Under the pieces are notes generated by a model. That model saw only the letters and a list, made by a program, of their open reading frames with translations, was not told the origin of the DNA and ran no database searches. Shown here one piece after another: positions 1 to 9,432 of a DNA stretch of 64,000 bases. Position 1 is the first letter of the stretch. Every line of letters starts with the position of its first letter. Position numbers and translations under genes: made by a program. Source of the stretch: Clostridium sp. CAG:524 (lineage in GTDB: Bacteria > Bacillota_I > Bacilli_A > RF39 > UBA660). Where the stretch lies: contig FR880110.1 in the NCBI GenBank assembly GCA_000434555.1, forward strand, positions 25,211 through 89,210. Reading direction: 5' to 3'.

Positions 1-1
1 A

Positions 2-694
2 GCAAAAGCAATGGCCGCAACTGCAGCTAAAAAATCTAAATTATATTCAATTTATGCAAAGGAAATTTATCAAGCAGCTAAAGGAAATCCAGACCCAGCT
101 ACAAATGATGTTTTAAGAAGAGTAATTGAAAAAGCAAAGAAAGAACAAGTACCAGCTGATGTTATTAATAGAAATATTGATAAAGTAAAAAAAGGTGTTG
201 CTGAAGATTATCAAACAGTAGAATATGAAGCGTTCGCTCAAGGTGGAAGTTCATTAATTATTAAATGTTTAACAGATAATTCTAATAGAACAATTAGTTT
301 TGTTAAAACAGTATTTAATAAGTGTGGTGCTAAAATGGCTGGACAAGGAGCAGTTAGTTTCATGTATGAACATTTGGGTGTTGTTGGAATTAAAGGACAC
401 AGCGAAGAAGAAGTTATGGATGCACTTATTAATGGTGATGTTGAACCTAATGATATTGAGGTTGAAGATGATGGAACTGTAGTTGTTTATACAGAAGTTG
501 CTGATTTAAATAATGCTAAAAAAGCATTAGAAACAGCATTCCCTGGTATAACATTTGAAATTGATGAAATATCATATTTCTCAAAAGATACTGTTACACT
601 TGAAGGAGAAGATAAAGAAAAATTTGAAAGATTACTTGATATGTTAGATGAACTTGATGATGTAAGTAATGTTTATCATAACGTAGAATTATAG
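2..694 (+). CDS. YebC/PmpR (TACO1) family protein, 5'-truncated by window edge
   Basis: YebC-family proteins bind DNA or the ribosome and act as transcriptional regulators or aid translation of difficult sequences. The visible sequence has the family hallmarks KLYSIYAKEIYQAAK near the N-terminus, NxDPATN, YEAFAQGG, LTDNxNRT and the C-terminal NVYHNVEL, and its wording is closest to the YeeN branch of Bacilli. The reading frame is open to the left edge with family-like residues (KA before the first ATG at 11), so the true start (usually MGRxxE..) lies outside the window. A terminator follows directly. Family assignment is secure; the exact cellular role is not shown by sequence. Confidence 0.93.
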   Translation, partial: AKAMAATAAKKSKLYSIYAKEIYQAAKGNPDPATNDVLRRVIEKAKKEQVPADVINRNIDKVKKGVAEDYQTVEYEAFAQGGSSLIIKCLTDNSNRTISFVKTVFNKCGAKMAGQGAVSFMYEHLGVVGIKGHSEEEVMDALINGDVEPNDIEVEDDGTVVVYTEVADLNNAKKALETAFPGITFEIDEISYFSKDTVTLEGEDKEKFERLLDMLDELDDVSNVYHNVEL

Positions 695-711
695 TCTAAT
701 AATTAATTATG

Positions 712-748
712 AAATATCAAATAAAACACTTTTATTTGATATTTTTTT
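712..748 (+). terminator. Intrinsic terminator of yebC-family gene
   Basis: A 15-bp perfect stem (AAATATCAAATAAAA paired with its complement, loop CAC) is followed by a T-run. The promoter of the next operon begins within ten bases of the T-run. Confidence 0.9.
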
Positions 749-749
749 A

Positions 750-758
750 TGTTATAAT
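750..758 (+). promoter_or_regulatory. Extended -10 promoter for the type IV secretion locus
   Basis: TG-T-TATAAT, an extended -10 element, lies just after the upstream terminator. No good -35 is visible. It is the only clear promoter ahead of the run of six or seven genes up to 9382. Confidence 0.6.
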
Positions 759-813
759 TTTGATAGAATTTTATACTATATAAAATTATAGTATTTGGAT
801 GGGAAGTGAACTA

Positions 814-2784
814 ATGTTACTTAATAAAATAGGATTATATATATTAGCTAAAGCATCATGGATAACACGACCATTTACAACTTTATCATTATTGTTAGAT
901 GGAATTGTATATACAGTTGTGGCATATGTATACAAGATTTTTATTTTGATGGCACAAATAAAGTTTAGTGAAATTTATAAAATATTAGAACCATTAATAG
1001 ATAGGGTTAAAGCATTAATAATGGTACTTGTTATGTTTAAACTTGGAAAATCATTAATTGAATATATGATTGATCCGGCAAAAGCGACTGATAAGAATGT
1101 GGGTGGTGCAGCTCTTGTTAAGAATTTATTCTTTACTGCAGCACTTTTAATACTTTATCCATTTATTTTTGGCGTTATGAGTGATATAAGCTTATTAATC
1201 ATTGGCTCACAAGATGGAAATTATGAATATATAGGAAAACTTGTTGATGCTGGTGGTGGCGGTGACACAGGTCTTCTTGCTAGATTTATTTGGGGATCAG
1301 ATGTAGATATGAATGAAATGGATGTAGGAGGCTGGCTTGCTCATCAAACATTCACTATATTTTTACATGATATTTCTTCAGATGGAAGTGGATTTTCCAC
1401 TGAAACAGTTGATGCTGAAATAGAAGAAGATGGTAAATATGTATTTACGAAAGCACATAATTTAGTTGATGAAATAGATATAACAGTTGAATATACTTTA
1501 CCATTTGTAAGTACAATTATGGGACTTTATTTAATATATAGTATAGCGGTTGTTTCAATAGAAATTGGTGTTAGAATGTTTAAAATGATAATTCTTCAAA
1601 TATTAGCACCTCTTGCAATAATAACTATTATTGATAAAGGAATATCTTCTCCAACATTTAAAACTTTTTGTAAAACATATATATCAGTATTTTTAGAGGC
1701 AATAACAAGAATAGCAATTGTGTTTATAGTTACTACTTTTGTAGGTGCGTTTATGGATCCAGATAGGCTTACAAGTTTCTTTGGTAGTCCTGATTTAATT
1801 ACTGAAAATGTTATAACGAGAGGTCTTATTTGTATTGTTGTTTTAGTTGCTGGATATAGAATCGTTGGAATTTTACCTAAATTTATAGATCAAGCACTTG
1901 GCACAAGTATGGCAGGCTCAGCAAGTGGTAGTGGATTTGGAAAATTTGCTGCTGGTCTTGTTGGAGGAGCTATTGGATTTGGAAGTGGTCTTGTTACTGG
2001 TATAGCTGGTGGTGCTGGAGTTCTTGGTACTGCTGGTAACATGCTTAGTGGAGCAGTTGGAGGTTATCAATCTGGTGGTAAAGGTAAAAACGTTGCTGAC
2101 TTCTTTAGAAATCAATCTGCAAATGCACAAGCAAATAGAGATAGAGCTGCTAGAATTAATGCAGCTGGTGGAGGACTTGCATATGCAAGAGGAAGAGCCG
2201 AAGGTGCACTTGGTATAACAGCAGCGCAAAATGCGAAAGCTGCAAGATATGAAAGAGAACAAAAAGCATATGAAGCAGTTGATGCAGCTAGAATCGCTGA
2301 AATTGAAAATCAAAAAGGTGAAAATGGACTTGCATACGGTAAAAGTGCTGATGATTATGTAAATAGACAAATGGAACAAGTATATAACAACGATAAACAA
2401 ATGCAAATATATGCACTTGAAGAACAAAAAATTAGAAACAGTAATATGACAAGTGAGAAGAAATATAGTGAACTTGCAAATCTTAATGCTAGAAAAGAAG
2501 CAAGAAAAGCTAAACTTGATGCTGGACTTGATGTTAATGGTCAAAGACAATTTGGTAGAGCTGATTATCAAAAATCATGGAATAATGCATATAGTGGTGC
2601 AAATGGTAGTGCAGTACAAAGTGCAAATAGAACACTAAGTCATACAGGAAGAAGTGGAAGAGTAGCAGCAAATAGTGGAGATAGAGCAACAATTCAAGCT
2701 GGTGGACAAGCGGCAAGTTCAAGAAGAGAAGGAGTAGTAAACTCTGGAAGTTATCAAAGAGGTCAAGGACAAAGTGGAAAATAA
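814..2784 (+). CDS. VirB6/TrbL-like type IV secretion inner-membrane protein
   Basis: This 656-residue protein has about six to seven hydrophobic segments in its first 370 residues (for example IMVLVMFKLGKSLIEYM and FFTAALLILYPFIFGVM), then a Gly/Ala-rich stretch (GSASGSGFGKFAAGLVGG) and a long hydrophilic Ala/Gln/Arg-rich tail. That layout is typical of VirB6/TrbL polytopic proteins of Gram-positive type IV secretion systems, where they form the inner-membrane channel. An upstream ATG at 799 exists but lacks a ribosome site; ATG 814 has GGGAAGTG at good spacing. The next gene, PrgI-like, starts 36 bases later, supporting the call. Channel function is by family and context. Confidence 0.8.
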   Translation: MLLNKIGLYILAKASWITRPFTTLSLLLDGIVYTVVAYVYKIFILMAQIKFSEIYKILEPLIDRVKALIMVLVMFKLGKSLIEYMIDPAKATDKNVGGAALVKNLFFTAALLILYPFIFGVMSDISLLIIGSQDGNYEYIGKLVDAGGGGDTGLLARFIWGSDVDMNEMDVGGWLAHQTFTIFLHDISSDGSGFSTETVDAEIEEDGKYVFTKAHNLVDEIDITVEYTLPFVSTIMGLYLIYSIAVVSIEIGVRMFKMIILQILAPLAIITIIDKGISSPTFKTFCKTYISVFLEAITRIAIVFIVTTFVGAFMDPDRLTSFFGSPDLITENVITRGLICIVVLVAGYRIVGILPKFIDQALGTSMAGSASGSGFGKFAAGLVGGAIGFGSGLVTGIAGGAGVLGTAGNMLSGAVGGYQSGGKGKNVADFFRNQSANAQANRDRAARINAAGGGLAYARGRAEGALGITAAQNAKAARYEREQKAYEAVDAARIAEIENQKGENGLAYGKSADDYVNRQMEQVYNNDKQMQIYALEEQKIRNSNMTSEKKYSELANLNARKEARKAKLDAGLDVNGQRQFGRADYQKSWNNAYSGANGSAVQSANRTLSHTGRSGRVAANSGDRATIQAGGQAASSRREGVVNSGSYQRGQGQSGK

Positions 2785-2820
2785 AATATAAATTGTAGTA
2801 TTTAGAAAGGAAAAGAGAAT

Positions 2821-3150
2821 ATGAACAATTATTTAATACCTGCTAATAGTAAGAAAAGTCAATTGATATTTAATGTTTTTAGAATTATTGATTTAATAAT
2901 ACTTTTAACAGGTGCATTTATAACGACTATGCTTATGTTTATATTTAAAGGTGATACAGTTAAAGAACTAGCAATTAAACTAGCCCCTGTAGGAATATGC
3001 TTGTTTTTAGTAATGCCGTTGCCTTTTTATCATAATGTACTTGTATATTTACAAGAAGTTGTTATATATTTCATGAACCCAAGAAGATATTATTGGAGAG
3101 GATGGTGTGCTAGATATGTCGCAAATGATGACGAACAAAAAAAAGATTGA
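2821..3150 (+). CDS. PrgI-family type IV secretion membrane protein (VirB3-like)
   Basis: A 109-residue protein with two adjacent membrane segments (residues about 19-44 and 55-75) followed by the basic patch YFMNPRRYYWRGWCARY. PrgI-family proteins have this short two-helix form, sit directly before a VirB4 ATPase in Gram-positive conjugation loci, and are regarded as VirB3 analogues. It is preceded by AAAGGAAAAGAG. Its 3' end overlaps the next gene by 44 bases, indicating translational coupling. Confidence 0.85.
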   Translation: MNNYLIPANSKKSQLIFNVFRIIDLIILLTGAFITTMLMFIFKGDTVKELAIKLAPVGICLFLVMPLPFYHNVLVYLQEVVIYFMNPRRYYWRGWCARYVANDDEQKKD

Positions 3151-3697
3151 TACTAAAAATCAAAAATATGCTGAAAATTGGTTACCAATTAGAGGTATTC
3201 AAAATGGAGAAATTATACTTGATAATGGACTTAGAGTTACAGGAGTAAAAATAAGACCAAGAAATATATTTATTCTTGATTATGATTCTCAAAATAATGC
3301 TATATTTAACTTAAGAAGTTTCTATAATACACTTGATTATCCATTCTGGCTAATTATATCAGATAGACCAGTAGATATTAATGTGTATCTTGCTCAACTT
3401 AAATTATTATATAATTCAGTACAAGTTCAAGCAATTAGAAAATTAGTAAGAGAAGATATAGATAAAGCAAACTTATTTATGAGTAAAGAAGTAAATGTTA
3501 CTGATACAGAATACTTCATATTATTTAAAGATAAGAGACCAGAAATAATACAAAAAAGAGTACAAAATCTTGTTTCAGGACTTGCTGGAGTAGGACTTCA
3601 ATCAGCTCAAACAAGTAATGATGATTTAAGAATGTTATTAGATGGATTCCTAAATGGTGGAGATTCATATAATTTTGGGACGGTGATTAGTCAATGA
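3107..3697 (+). CDS. VirB4/TraC N-terminal-domain protein (separate ORF)
   Basis: This 196-residue protein matches the N-terminal, non-ATPase part of VirB4/TraE-type proteins: WLPIRGIQNGEIILDNGLRVTGVKIRPRNIF is a common opening, followed by an alpha/beta region and a tail ending NFGTVISQ. Here it is a separate gene joined to the ATPase gene by an ATGA overlap, instead of one protein of about 800 residues. The GTG start at 3107 has GGAGAGG six bases upstream; ATG codons at 3116 and 3125 are alternatives. It probably works together with the ATPase encoded next. Confidence 0.75.
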   Translation: MLDMSQMMTNKKKIDTKNQKYAENWLPIRGIQNGEIILDNGLRVTGVKIRPRNIFILDYDSQNNAIFNLRSFYNTLDYPFWLIISDRPVDINVYLAQLKLLYNSVQVQAIRKLVREDIDKANLFMSKEVNVTDTEYFILFKDKRPEIIQKRVQNLVSGLAGVGLQSAQTSNDDLRMLLDGFLNGGDSYNFGTVISQ

Positions 3698-5484
3698 GTG
3701 TAAGTTTTAAAAGTCAATTAGCTCCTAAGAGTTTAGAATTTAAACCATCTGAAATGATAATAAGTGATAAATATTGTGCAATACTTACAATAATAAGTTA
3801 TCCAAAATCAATTTCAGAAGGTTATCTTGCTAATCTTACTCAAATGGGTGGAGTTAAGGTATGTATTAAACATATTCCAATTGCATTCTCAGTACTTTCT
3901 AAAATGTTAAATAAAGAAATTGCTGATATGAAAGCAAGATATCAAAATGAACACGATCATACTATTCAAGAACAAATTAGACAAGATTATGAAAGTATAG
4001 ATAATTTTATTCAAATGTTAACAGCAACACAAGCAAGAATATTTGATTTTCAAATGCACTTGTTTATATCAGCTGATTCACATGAAGAACTTGAAAATAA
4101 AAAGGTACAAGTTAAAAATTATTTAGATGCGATGGGAATGAAAGGGTTAGTTCTTAGATTTGAGCAAGAAAAGATACTTCAAAGTATGCTTCCAATATTC
4201 CCTGAAAATGATATAGAAGAAAGAGTAGGTACTCCAATACCATCAGTTACAATTGCAGCAATGTATCCATTTGTATTTGATAGTATTAAAGACCCTGGAC
4301 TTTCATGTTTACTTGGTGTTGATTATTCAGGCGGAGTTATCTTATTTAACCAATTTCTATATCAAACTAAAAAAGAATTCAATAGAAATAATGCTAATAT
4401 GATTATTCTTGGTACATCTGGTTCAGGTAAATCAACAGCTGCTAAAGTATTACTTAGAAGTAATATTAGAAATGGTCATAAGATAGTTGCAATAGACCCT
4501 GAAGGTGAACTTGAAGAAATGACTAGGCTATATGGTGGAGACTTCATTGACCTAGGTCGTGGTGGCGATTTTGGTATGATAAATCCACTGGAAGTTGTAC
4601 TTGATGCTGATGAAGAAGAAATGGCAGAAGGAACTGGATATGCAGTTTTAACAAGAACTCTTCAAACATTAAAAGCGTTTATGAAATACTATAGTCCAGA
4701 TATAGAAGAGGACGTATTAACACTGTTTAGTGAAGTAGTACAAGATACATATAAAAGATATAAAATAGATTATAATACTGATTTTAGTAAAATAACATCA
4801 CATGATTATCCAACTTTTGATGATGTATATGCTACTATAAAAGGAAGACTTTTATCAATGACTGAACATACTCATGAAAGAGATATCATGGAGAGATTAG
4901 AACTTAAAATAAGACCTTTAACAAAAGAATTAAGATATTATTTTACAGGTAAAACCACTATTGATACTGATGCAGATTTCATTGTGTTTAACATTCGTGA
5001 ACTTATGAATGCTGATAGTAATATAAGAAATGCATTATTCTTCAACATATTAAAATATGCTTGGGGCTTAACTCTTGATAGAGAAGTTAATACAATTCTT
5101 ATGGTTGATGAAGCACACATGCTTCTTGCAGACCAAAATACATTAGGAGCAGAATTCCTTGCTCGTATTCAAAGACGTAGTCGTAAATATAATACTGGAA
5201 CTATTATTATTACACAACAACCAACAGATTTTGCAGCACCTAATGTAGTAGTTCATGGTAAAGCAATATTTGATAATGCTTCTTATTATTTAGTAATGGG
5301 TCTTCGTAAACAAGCAGTAGATGACCTTTCTAAGTTAGTAGATTTAAATGATCAAGAAAAAGATTCAATTAAGAGATATAGTCAAGGACAAGCATTGTTT
5401 GTTTGTGGTAGTAGAAGAATGAGAATTAACGTAATAGCTACTCAACAAGAATTAGAATCATTCGGTTCAGGTGGAGGACTATAA
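3694..5484 (+). CDS. VirB4-family type IV secretion ATPase
   Basis: A 596-residue cytoplasmic ATPase that powers assembly and transfer in type IV secretion. Walker A is GTSGSGKST (residues about 240-248). Walker B is ILMVDEAHMLL (about 468-478), followed by the arginine-rich IQRRSRKYNTG and IIITQQPTDF typical of VirB4/TrbE. The C-terminal GQALFVCGSRRMRI is also family-like. The start overlaps the previous stop (ATGA), so synthesis is coupled to the N-terminal-domain gene. Family assignment is secure; whether the exported cargo is DNA or protein cannot be told from this gene. Confidence 0.93.
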   Translation: MSVSFKSQLAPKSLEFKPSEMIISDKYCAILTIISYPKSISEGYLANLTQMGGVKVCIKHIPIAFSVLSKMLNKEIADMKARYQNEHDHTIQEQIRQDYESIDNFIQMLTATQARIFDFQMHLFISADSHEELENKKVQVKNYLDAMGMKGLVLRFEQEKILQSMLPIFPENDIEERVGTPIPSVTIAAMYPFVFDSIKDPGLSCLLGVDYSGGVILFNQFLYQTKKEFNRNNANMIILGTSGSGKSTAAKVLLRSNIRNGHKIVAIDPEGELEEMTRLYGGDFIDLGRGGDFGMINPLEVVLDADEEEMAEGTGYAVLTRTLQTLKAFMKYYSPDIEEDVLTLFSEVVQDTYKRYKIDYNTDFSKITSHDYPTFDDVYATIKGRLLSMTEHTHERDIMERLELKIRPLTKELRYYFTGKTTIDTDADFIVFNIRELMNADSNIRNALFFNILKYAWGLTLDREVNTILMVDEAHMLLADQNTLGAEFLARIQRRSRKYNTGTIIITQQPTDFAAPNVVVHGKAIFDNASYYLVMGLRKQAVDDLSKLVDLNDQEKDSIKRYSQGQALFVCGSRRMRINVIATQQELESFGSGGGL

Positions 5485-5511
5485 GATTTATCCACTTAAA
5501 GGATGTGAAGT

Positions 5512-8500
5512 ATGGACGAAAATTATAACGAAGAAAATTTCGATGAACAAGAAAAACAAAATATAAGTAGAAGAAATGATACTGGTGTAGTCGGAAGATT
5601 AAACCAGTTTTCGTCTGGCTTTAAAGCGGGGCTTTTGGGTACAGAAGATAAAACAAAAGAAAGAATAAATAAACGTGGGACTAATGAACTACGTGGAGTC
5701 GATAAAGAATCAGGAAAAATGAATCCTGATGGAAATAATAAAAATCCTGAGAATAAGTCAGGACTTGAAAAGAAAGATGGACTTGGGAAAAAAGATAATA
5801 ATAAAAAACAAGGTGCTGCTGATAAAACAGGTATGAAGAAACCAGGACTTCCTGGTAAACTTGGAGAATCTGCTAATCAAGCGGTTGATGCTGCAGCTAA
5901 ACTTAAAAAAGCAAAATTATTGTTACTTAAATTAAAAATTGCTGGTATAGTTGCTGGCATTTTACTTGTTGTATTTATAATTGCATATTTGTTTACTGTT
6001 ATTGATAACTTCTTTTCATCAATTGTATTGAATTTCTTTGTACCAGAACAAAAAGAAGATGATTTAGAAGGTCTATATACTGATAGTAAATATTTAAGAG
6101 ACCCTGATACTGGAGAAATGTATACATGGCCAGAATTAATTAAGGTTCTTAATAATGATGATGCTTGTGAAGCAAATTTTTGGGAAAATTTAAAAGAAAA
6201 TGTTTTTAAGATTTGGGATGAAAACTTTAAAGATGCTTGTCAACTTATGAGATATATTAAACAAAAAGTTGAAAAGTATGAAGAAACATATATGGGTAGA
6301 GATGATCCTAAAACACAGCCTAATAAGTTAGATAGAGCCCTTATTTTAGGAACAATATTCTATGGATATGATAGCCAGGCAACTTATGATAGTTATGATA
6401 CACCTCCTGCAAAAGAAGATGATAAAGGTGATACATATACTTCTGCATCAGATCATTATGAAACATTAAAAAATATTATTAAAGACGGAAAACTTGTAAA
6501 ATTAGATGTTGATAGAATAATACAAAGTACAATATTTGAAGATATATATCCATATTTTACTTGGGTAATAAGAGAAGAAAAAAGAAATATAGATGGAGTA
6601 GATAAAATAGTTAAAGTAGGATATTGTGATACAGAAACTGTTGAAAACTATGAATATAGTAGAGATAAATGGGAAATGTTTATTAGATGGAACGATGAAT
6701 GGGATAGAACTAACGGTGATGATGAACAAGAAAGAAAAAGAGATTATCCATTTAGTGTTCCAGGATATTTAAAAATTAATAGTAAAAAGCAATTAGATAA
6801 TAAACAAAAAATTGATAATACTTCAATACTTACTTTAGTAGGAACTGGTTATACATATGATACAAGTATGAATAATGCCTGGAATAGTACAAGCACTGAA
6901 TGTAATGGAACTATTCCACCAGAATCATTAAAGTCACTTGTTGATATATTAGATGATTCAGTTAATATAGCACAAGATTATTTTACAAAAAGAGAATTCA
7001 CACAAGTAGTAGATACAACAGTATATTTTCAAAAAATAGAAGATGTATATACACAAAAAAAAGATTCATTTAGAAGTGGAAACATTAAATATACAACGCC
7101 AGGTCCAAATGTCGCAACAACTTTTGTAGAATTTGAATATAAACATGGTTTTGGATATGTAAATTTCCCATCATTTAAACAAGCCGATGAAGATTCAAAT
7201 CTGCCAACATTTGAATATGATGATATTGTTTCACCTAAAAAAATAGAAGAAATTATCTTAGAAGTAAAAGATAGAAAAGGTGAAATAAATAATACACTAT
7301 TATTAAAAGATTTAGATTCATCACAATATGGAGATAATGGATACTGGGATGAAGATGGTAATTATATACCAGGAATAGATCCAGATCTTGATAATGATAA
7401 TGTTGTTAAAAATGCTTATTGTAAAAAATTTGTACCATATGATTATGAAGATATAACTGTAGAATTAACAGATTGTGATGGCAATCAACAAGAATCTGTT
7501 AATTTTAAAGATTATATTATAGGTACTGTTAAAGGTGAGATAGATAATTATTCAAATAAAAATTATGCATTAACACAAATGATTGCCAATATAAATTTTG
7601 CACTACAAAGAAGAGGAAATCAAAATAAACTTAAAAGTGGTTCAAAAATCAAAATGAGAAATGGTGATTGCGATCAAGTATTTAGTTCAAAAAAAGGATC
7701 ATATAAGCAGACTGCTAATCTAGTTTGTATAGAAGAAACTGGACAAAAATGTGTAAACTATTATCAAGGTAGTGCTCCACTTAATGAAGAAGGATATACA
7801 AACTATAAAGGGCCTATGTCAGACGCTGAATATAAAGAATATGAAAAACTATACGAAATAGCTAAAAATTATTTAGTTATAAAAGACGGAAGAATATTTG
7901 AAACTGGATATGTTGCTAATGTATCAATAAAATGGGAAGCAGAAGCTAATGTTGGAAAAAATTATATTCAAATACTTAAAGAAACATATGGCGATGTTGA
8001 TATAATTGAGTGTTCTGGGGCAGATGGTGGATATGAAGGTGGTTATGATCCATCATTAGCTCGTAAAGGATGTGCTGGAATTGTGGAAGCAGCAGCTAGA
8101 GAAGTTGGAGCATCAAATGGATTAAAATATATACATTGGTTTAATGCTACCTTTAATATGGATCATAAAGATAGTGTAGCATGGTGTGCAATATTTGCTA
8201 GTTGGGTAGGATATAAGACTGGTTACGATGGTACACAAGTTACAATGACAGCGGGCGCTGATGCTATGCTGCAAGGATTTAGGAATAGAGGAAAAGGGCA
8301 TAAAAAAGGTTATGTTCCAAAAGCTGGAGATTATGTGTTTTTTGACTACGAAAGAAAGAACGATGCTGGAGAAGTAGTACAACCACAAGATGGAGTAGCG
8401 GACCACGTAGCAATAGTTAGAAGTTATGATCCAAATACACATCAAGTATGTACTATTGGTGGTAATGAGGGGAACTCTGTAAAAAATAATAATTGTTTTG

Positions 8501-8592
8501 GATATACTGATGGTAGTGTTTTAGGTTATGGCGAAATAGATTGTAAAGAAAATAATAAAAAAGGGGATAATAGAAAAGATGAAATTAAATGA
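5512..8592 (+). CDS. Membrane-anchored type IV secretion protein with C-terminal CHAP peptidoglycan hydrolase domain
   Basis: A 1026-residue protein in three parts. The first 135 residues are charged, Lys/Asn/Gly-rich and probably cytoplasmic. A hydrophobic anchor follows (about 143-166, with a second hydrophobic stretch after it). A long Asp/Tyr-rich extracellular region of no recognised fold leads to a CHAP amidase/endopeptidase domain at about 855-1005, with the catalytic-Cys motif AWCAIFASWV, GDYVFFDY, the His motif ADHVAIV and the IGGNEGN turn. In Gram-positive type IV systems such proteins act like VirB1, opening the wall for the channel. The ribosome site is GGATGTGA. The next gene starts 14 bases before its stop. 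Confidence 0.85.
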   Translation: MDENYNEENFDEQEKQNISRRNDTGVVGRLNQFSSGFKAGLLGTEDKTKERINKRGTNELRGVDKESGKMNPDGNNKNPENKSGLEKKDGLGKKDNNKKQGAADKTGMKKPGLPGKLGESANQAVDAAAKLKKAKLLLLKLKIAGIVAGILLVVFIIAYLFTVIDNFFSSIVLNFFVPEQKEDDLEGLYTDSKYLRDPDTGEMYTWPELIKVLNNDDACEANFWENLKENVFKIWDENFKDACQLMRYIKQKVEKYEETYMGRDDPKTQPNKLDRALILGTIFYGYDSQATYDSYDTPPAKEDDKGDTYTSASDHYETLKNIIKDGKLVKLDVDRIIQSTIFEDIYPYFTWVIREEKRNIDGVDKIVKVGYCDTETVENYEYSRDKWEMFIRWNDEWDRTNGDDEQERKRDYPFSVPGYLKINSKKQLDNKQKIDNTSILTLVGTGYTYDTSMNNAWNSTSTECNGTIPPESLKSLVDILDDSVNIAQDYFTKREFTQVVDTTVYFQKIEDVYTQKKDSFRSGNIKYTTPGPNVATTFVEFEYKHGFGYVNFPSFKQADEDSNLPTFEYDDIVSPKKIEEIILEVKDRKGEINNTLLLKDLDSSQYGDNGYWDEDGNYIPGIDPDLDNDNVVKNAYCKKFVPYDYEDITVELTDCDGNQQESVNFKDYIIGTVKGEIDNYSNKNYALTQMIANINFALQRRGNQNKLKSGSKIKMRNGDCDQVFSSKKGSYKQTANLVCIEETGQKCVNYYQGSAPLNEEGYTNYKGPMSDAEYKEYEKLYEIAKNYLVIKDGRIFETGYVANVSIKWEAEANVGKNYIQILKETYGDVDIIECSGADGGYEGGYDPSLARKGCAGIVEAAAREVGASNGLKYIHWFNATFNMDHKDSVAWCAIFASWVGYKTGYDGTQVTMTAGADAMLQGFRNRGKGHKKGYVPKAGDYVFFDYERKNDAGEVVQPQDGVADHVAIVRSYDPNTHQVCTIGGNEGNSVKNNNCFGYTDGSVLGYGEIDCKENNKKGDNRKDEIK

Positions 8593-9382
8593 TAAAAAAC
8601 CACTTTTAATAATTTTAGGTAGTGCTTTTACATTAATGCTATTAATAATAATCCCCTTAATTTTAACTGGTGAAAGAAACGAAAGCCAAAAAAAGAAAGA
8701 ATTTCCAAATTATAAAGAAGTAAAAATAAATGAAAGTATATTTACAGATACAGAAAAATACGAAGAATTAAAATTAAACTTAAATAATGATTATTTATTT
8801 GGAAGAATATTATTCATGGATGATTATGATTCAAATAATGTAACAAGAAAGGATCTACAAAATTTAGTAGAGAATTTTGCAGTAGGATTTGAACCATCAA
8901 ATACAAAATATTTAGCAGTAGTAAATAAAGAAAAAAAATATGCTTGTATTACTGAAAAAAATCTAGTATTAGGATTTGAAGAATTATATAATATGGATAT
9001 AACACCATACTTAGATACTTTATCTTATTATTTTAAATATTTCTTTAAAAAAAGAAATTACTGTGTATATTATCAACCTGCAATTGCAACTGGTATATAT
9101 GCTAGAGGATATTACGTAAATAAATTAGTGTATGATAAAGAAAGTGAAAGTATTACAGCTGACTTATATTTATATTCATATATTCCTGATGGTGAATTAT
9201 CAACTGATAATCAAATAGAATTAAAAAAAGCATTTGAAAACAAAAACTTTAATATAACAAAATTATTAATTAAAACTGAAGATAAAGGAGAATTTAGAAG
9301 AAAAACTATTAAATTCAAAATAAATAACAATGGTAAATTCTTTAAATATCAAATAATTAGTATAAAAACAACAGATAAATAA
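8579..9382 (+). CDS. Single-pass membrane protein of the secretion locus, unknown function
   Basis: 267 residues: a short basic N-terminus, one membrane helix (about 8-30, LLIILGSAFTLMLLIIIPLIL) and an extracellular domain with two cysteines (Ala-Cys-Ile-Thr and Tyr-Cys-Val-Tyr). It does not match a family I can name. Bitopic topology and placement between the CHAP protein and VirD4 would suit a VirB8- or TcpC-like assembly factor, but no motif proves that. It overlaps the CHAP gene by 14 bases, so it is in the same transcription unit. Confidence 0.7.
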   Translation: MKLNDKKPLLIILGSAFTLMLLIIIPLILTGERNESQKKKEFPNYKEVKINESIFTDTEKYEELKLNLNNDYLFGRILFMDDYDSNNVTRKDLQNLVENFAVGFEPSNTKYLAVVNKEKKYACITEKNLVLGFEELYNMDITPYLDTLSYYFKYFFKKRNYCVYYQPAIATGIYARGYYVNKLVYDKESESITADLYLYSYIPDGELSTDNQIELKKAFENKNFNITKLLIKTEDKGEFRRKTIKFKINNNGKFFKYQIISIKTTDK

Positions 9383-9432
9383 TGAAAAAAAATAATTTAT
9401 ATAGTATAATGTAGATGTATTGGGGTGAAAAT

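Noticed and set aside
1918..2571. 217-codon antisense reading frame in the VirB6-like gene
   Set aside because: Ser/Ile/Cys-rich low-complexity translation, the usual mirror of Gly/Ala/Gln-rich coding sequence; no ribosome site or family match.
9415..9432. Earlier ATG for VirD4
   Set aside because: No ribosome site; GGGGTGA fits ATG 9433.
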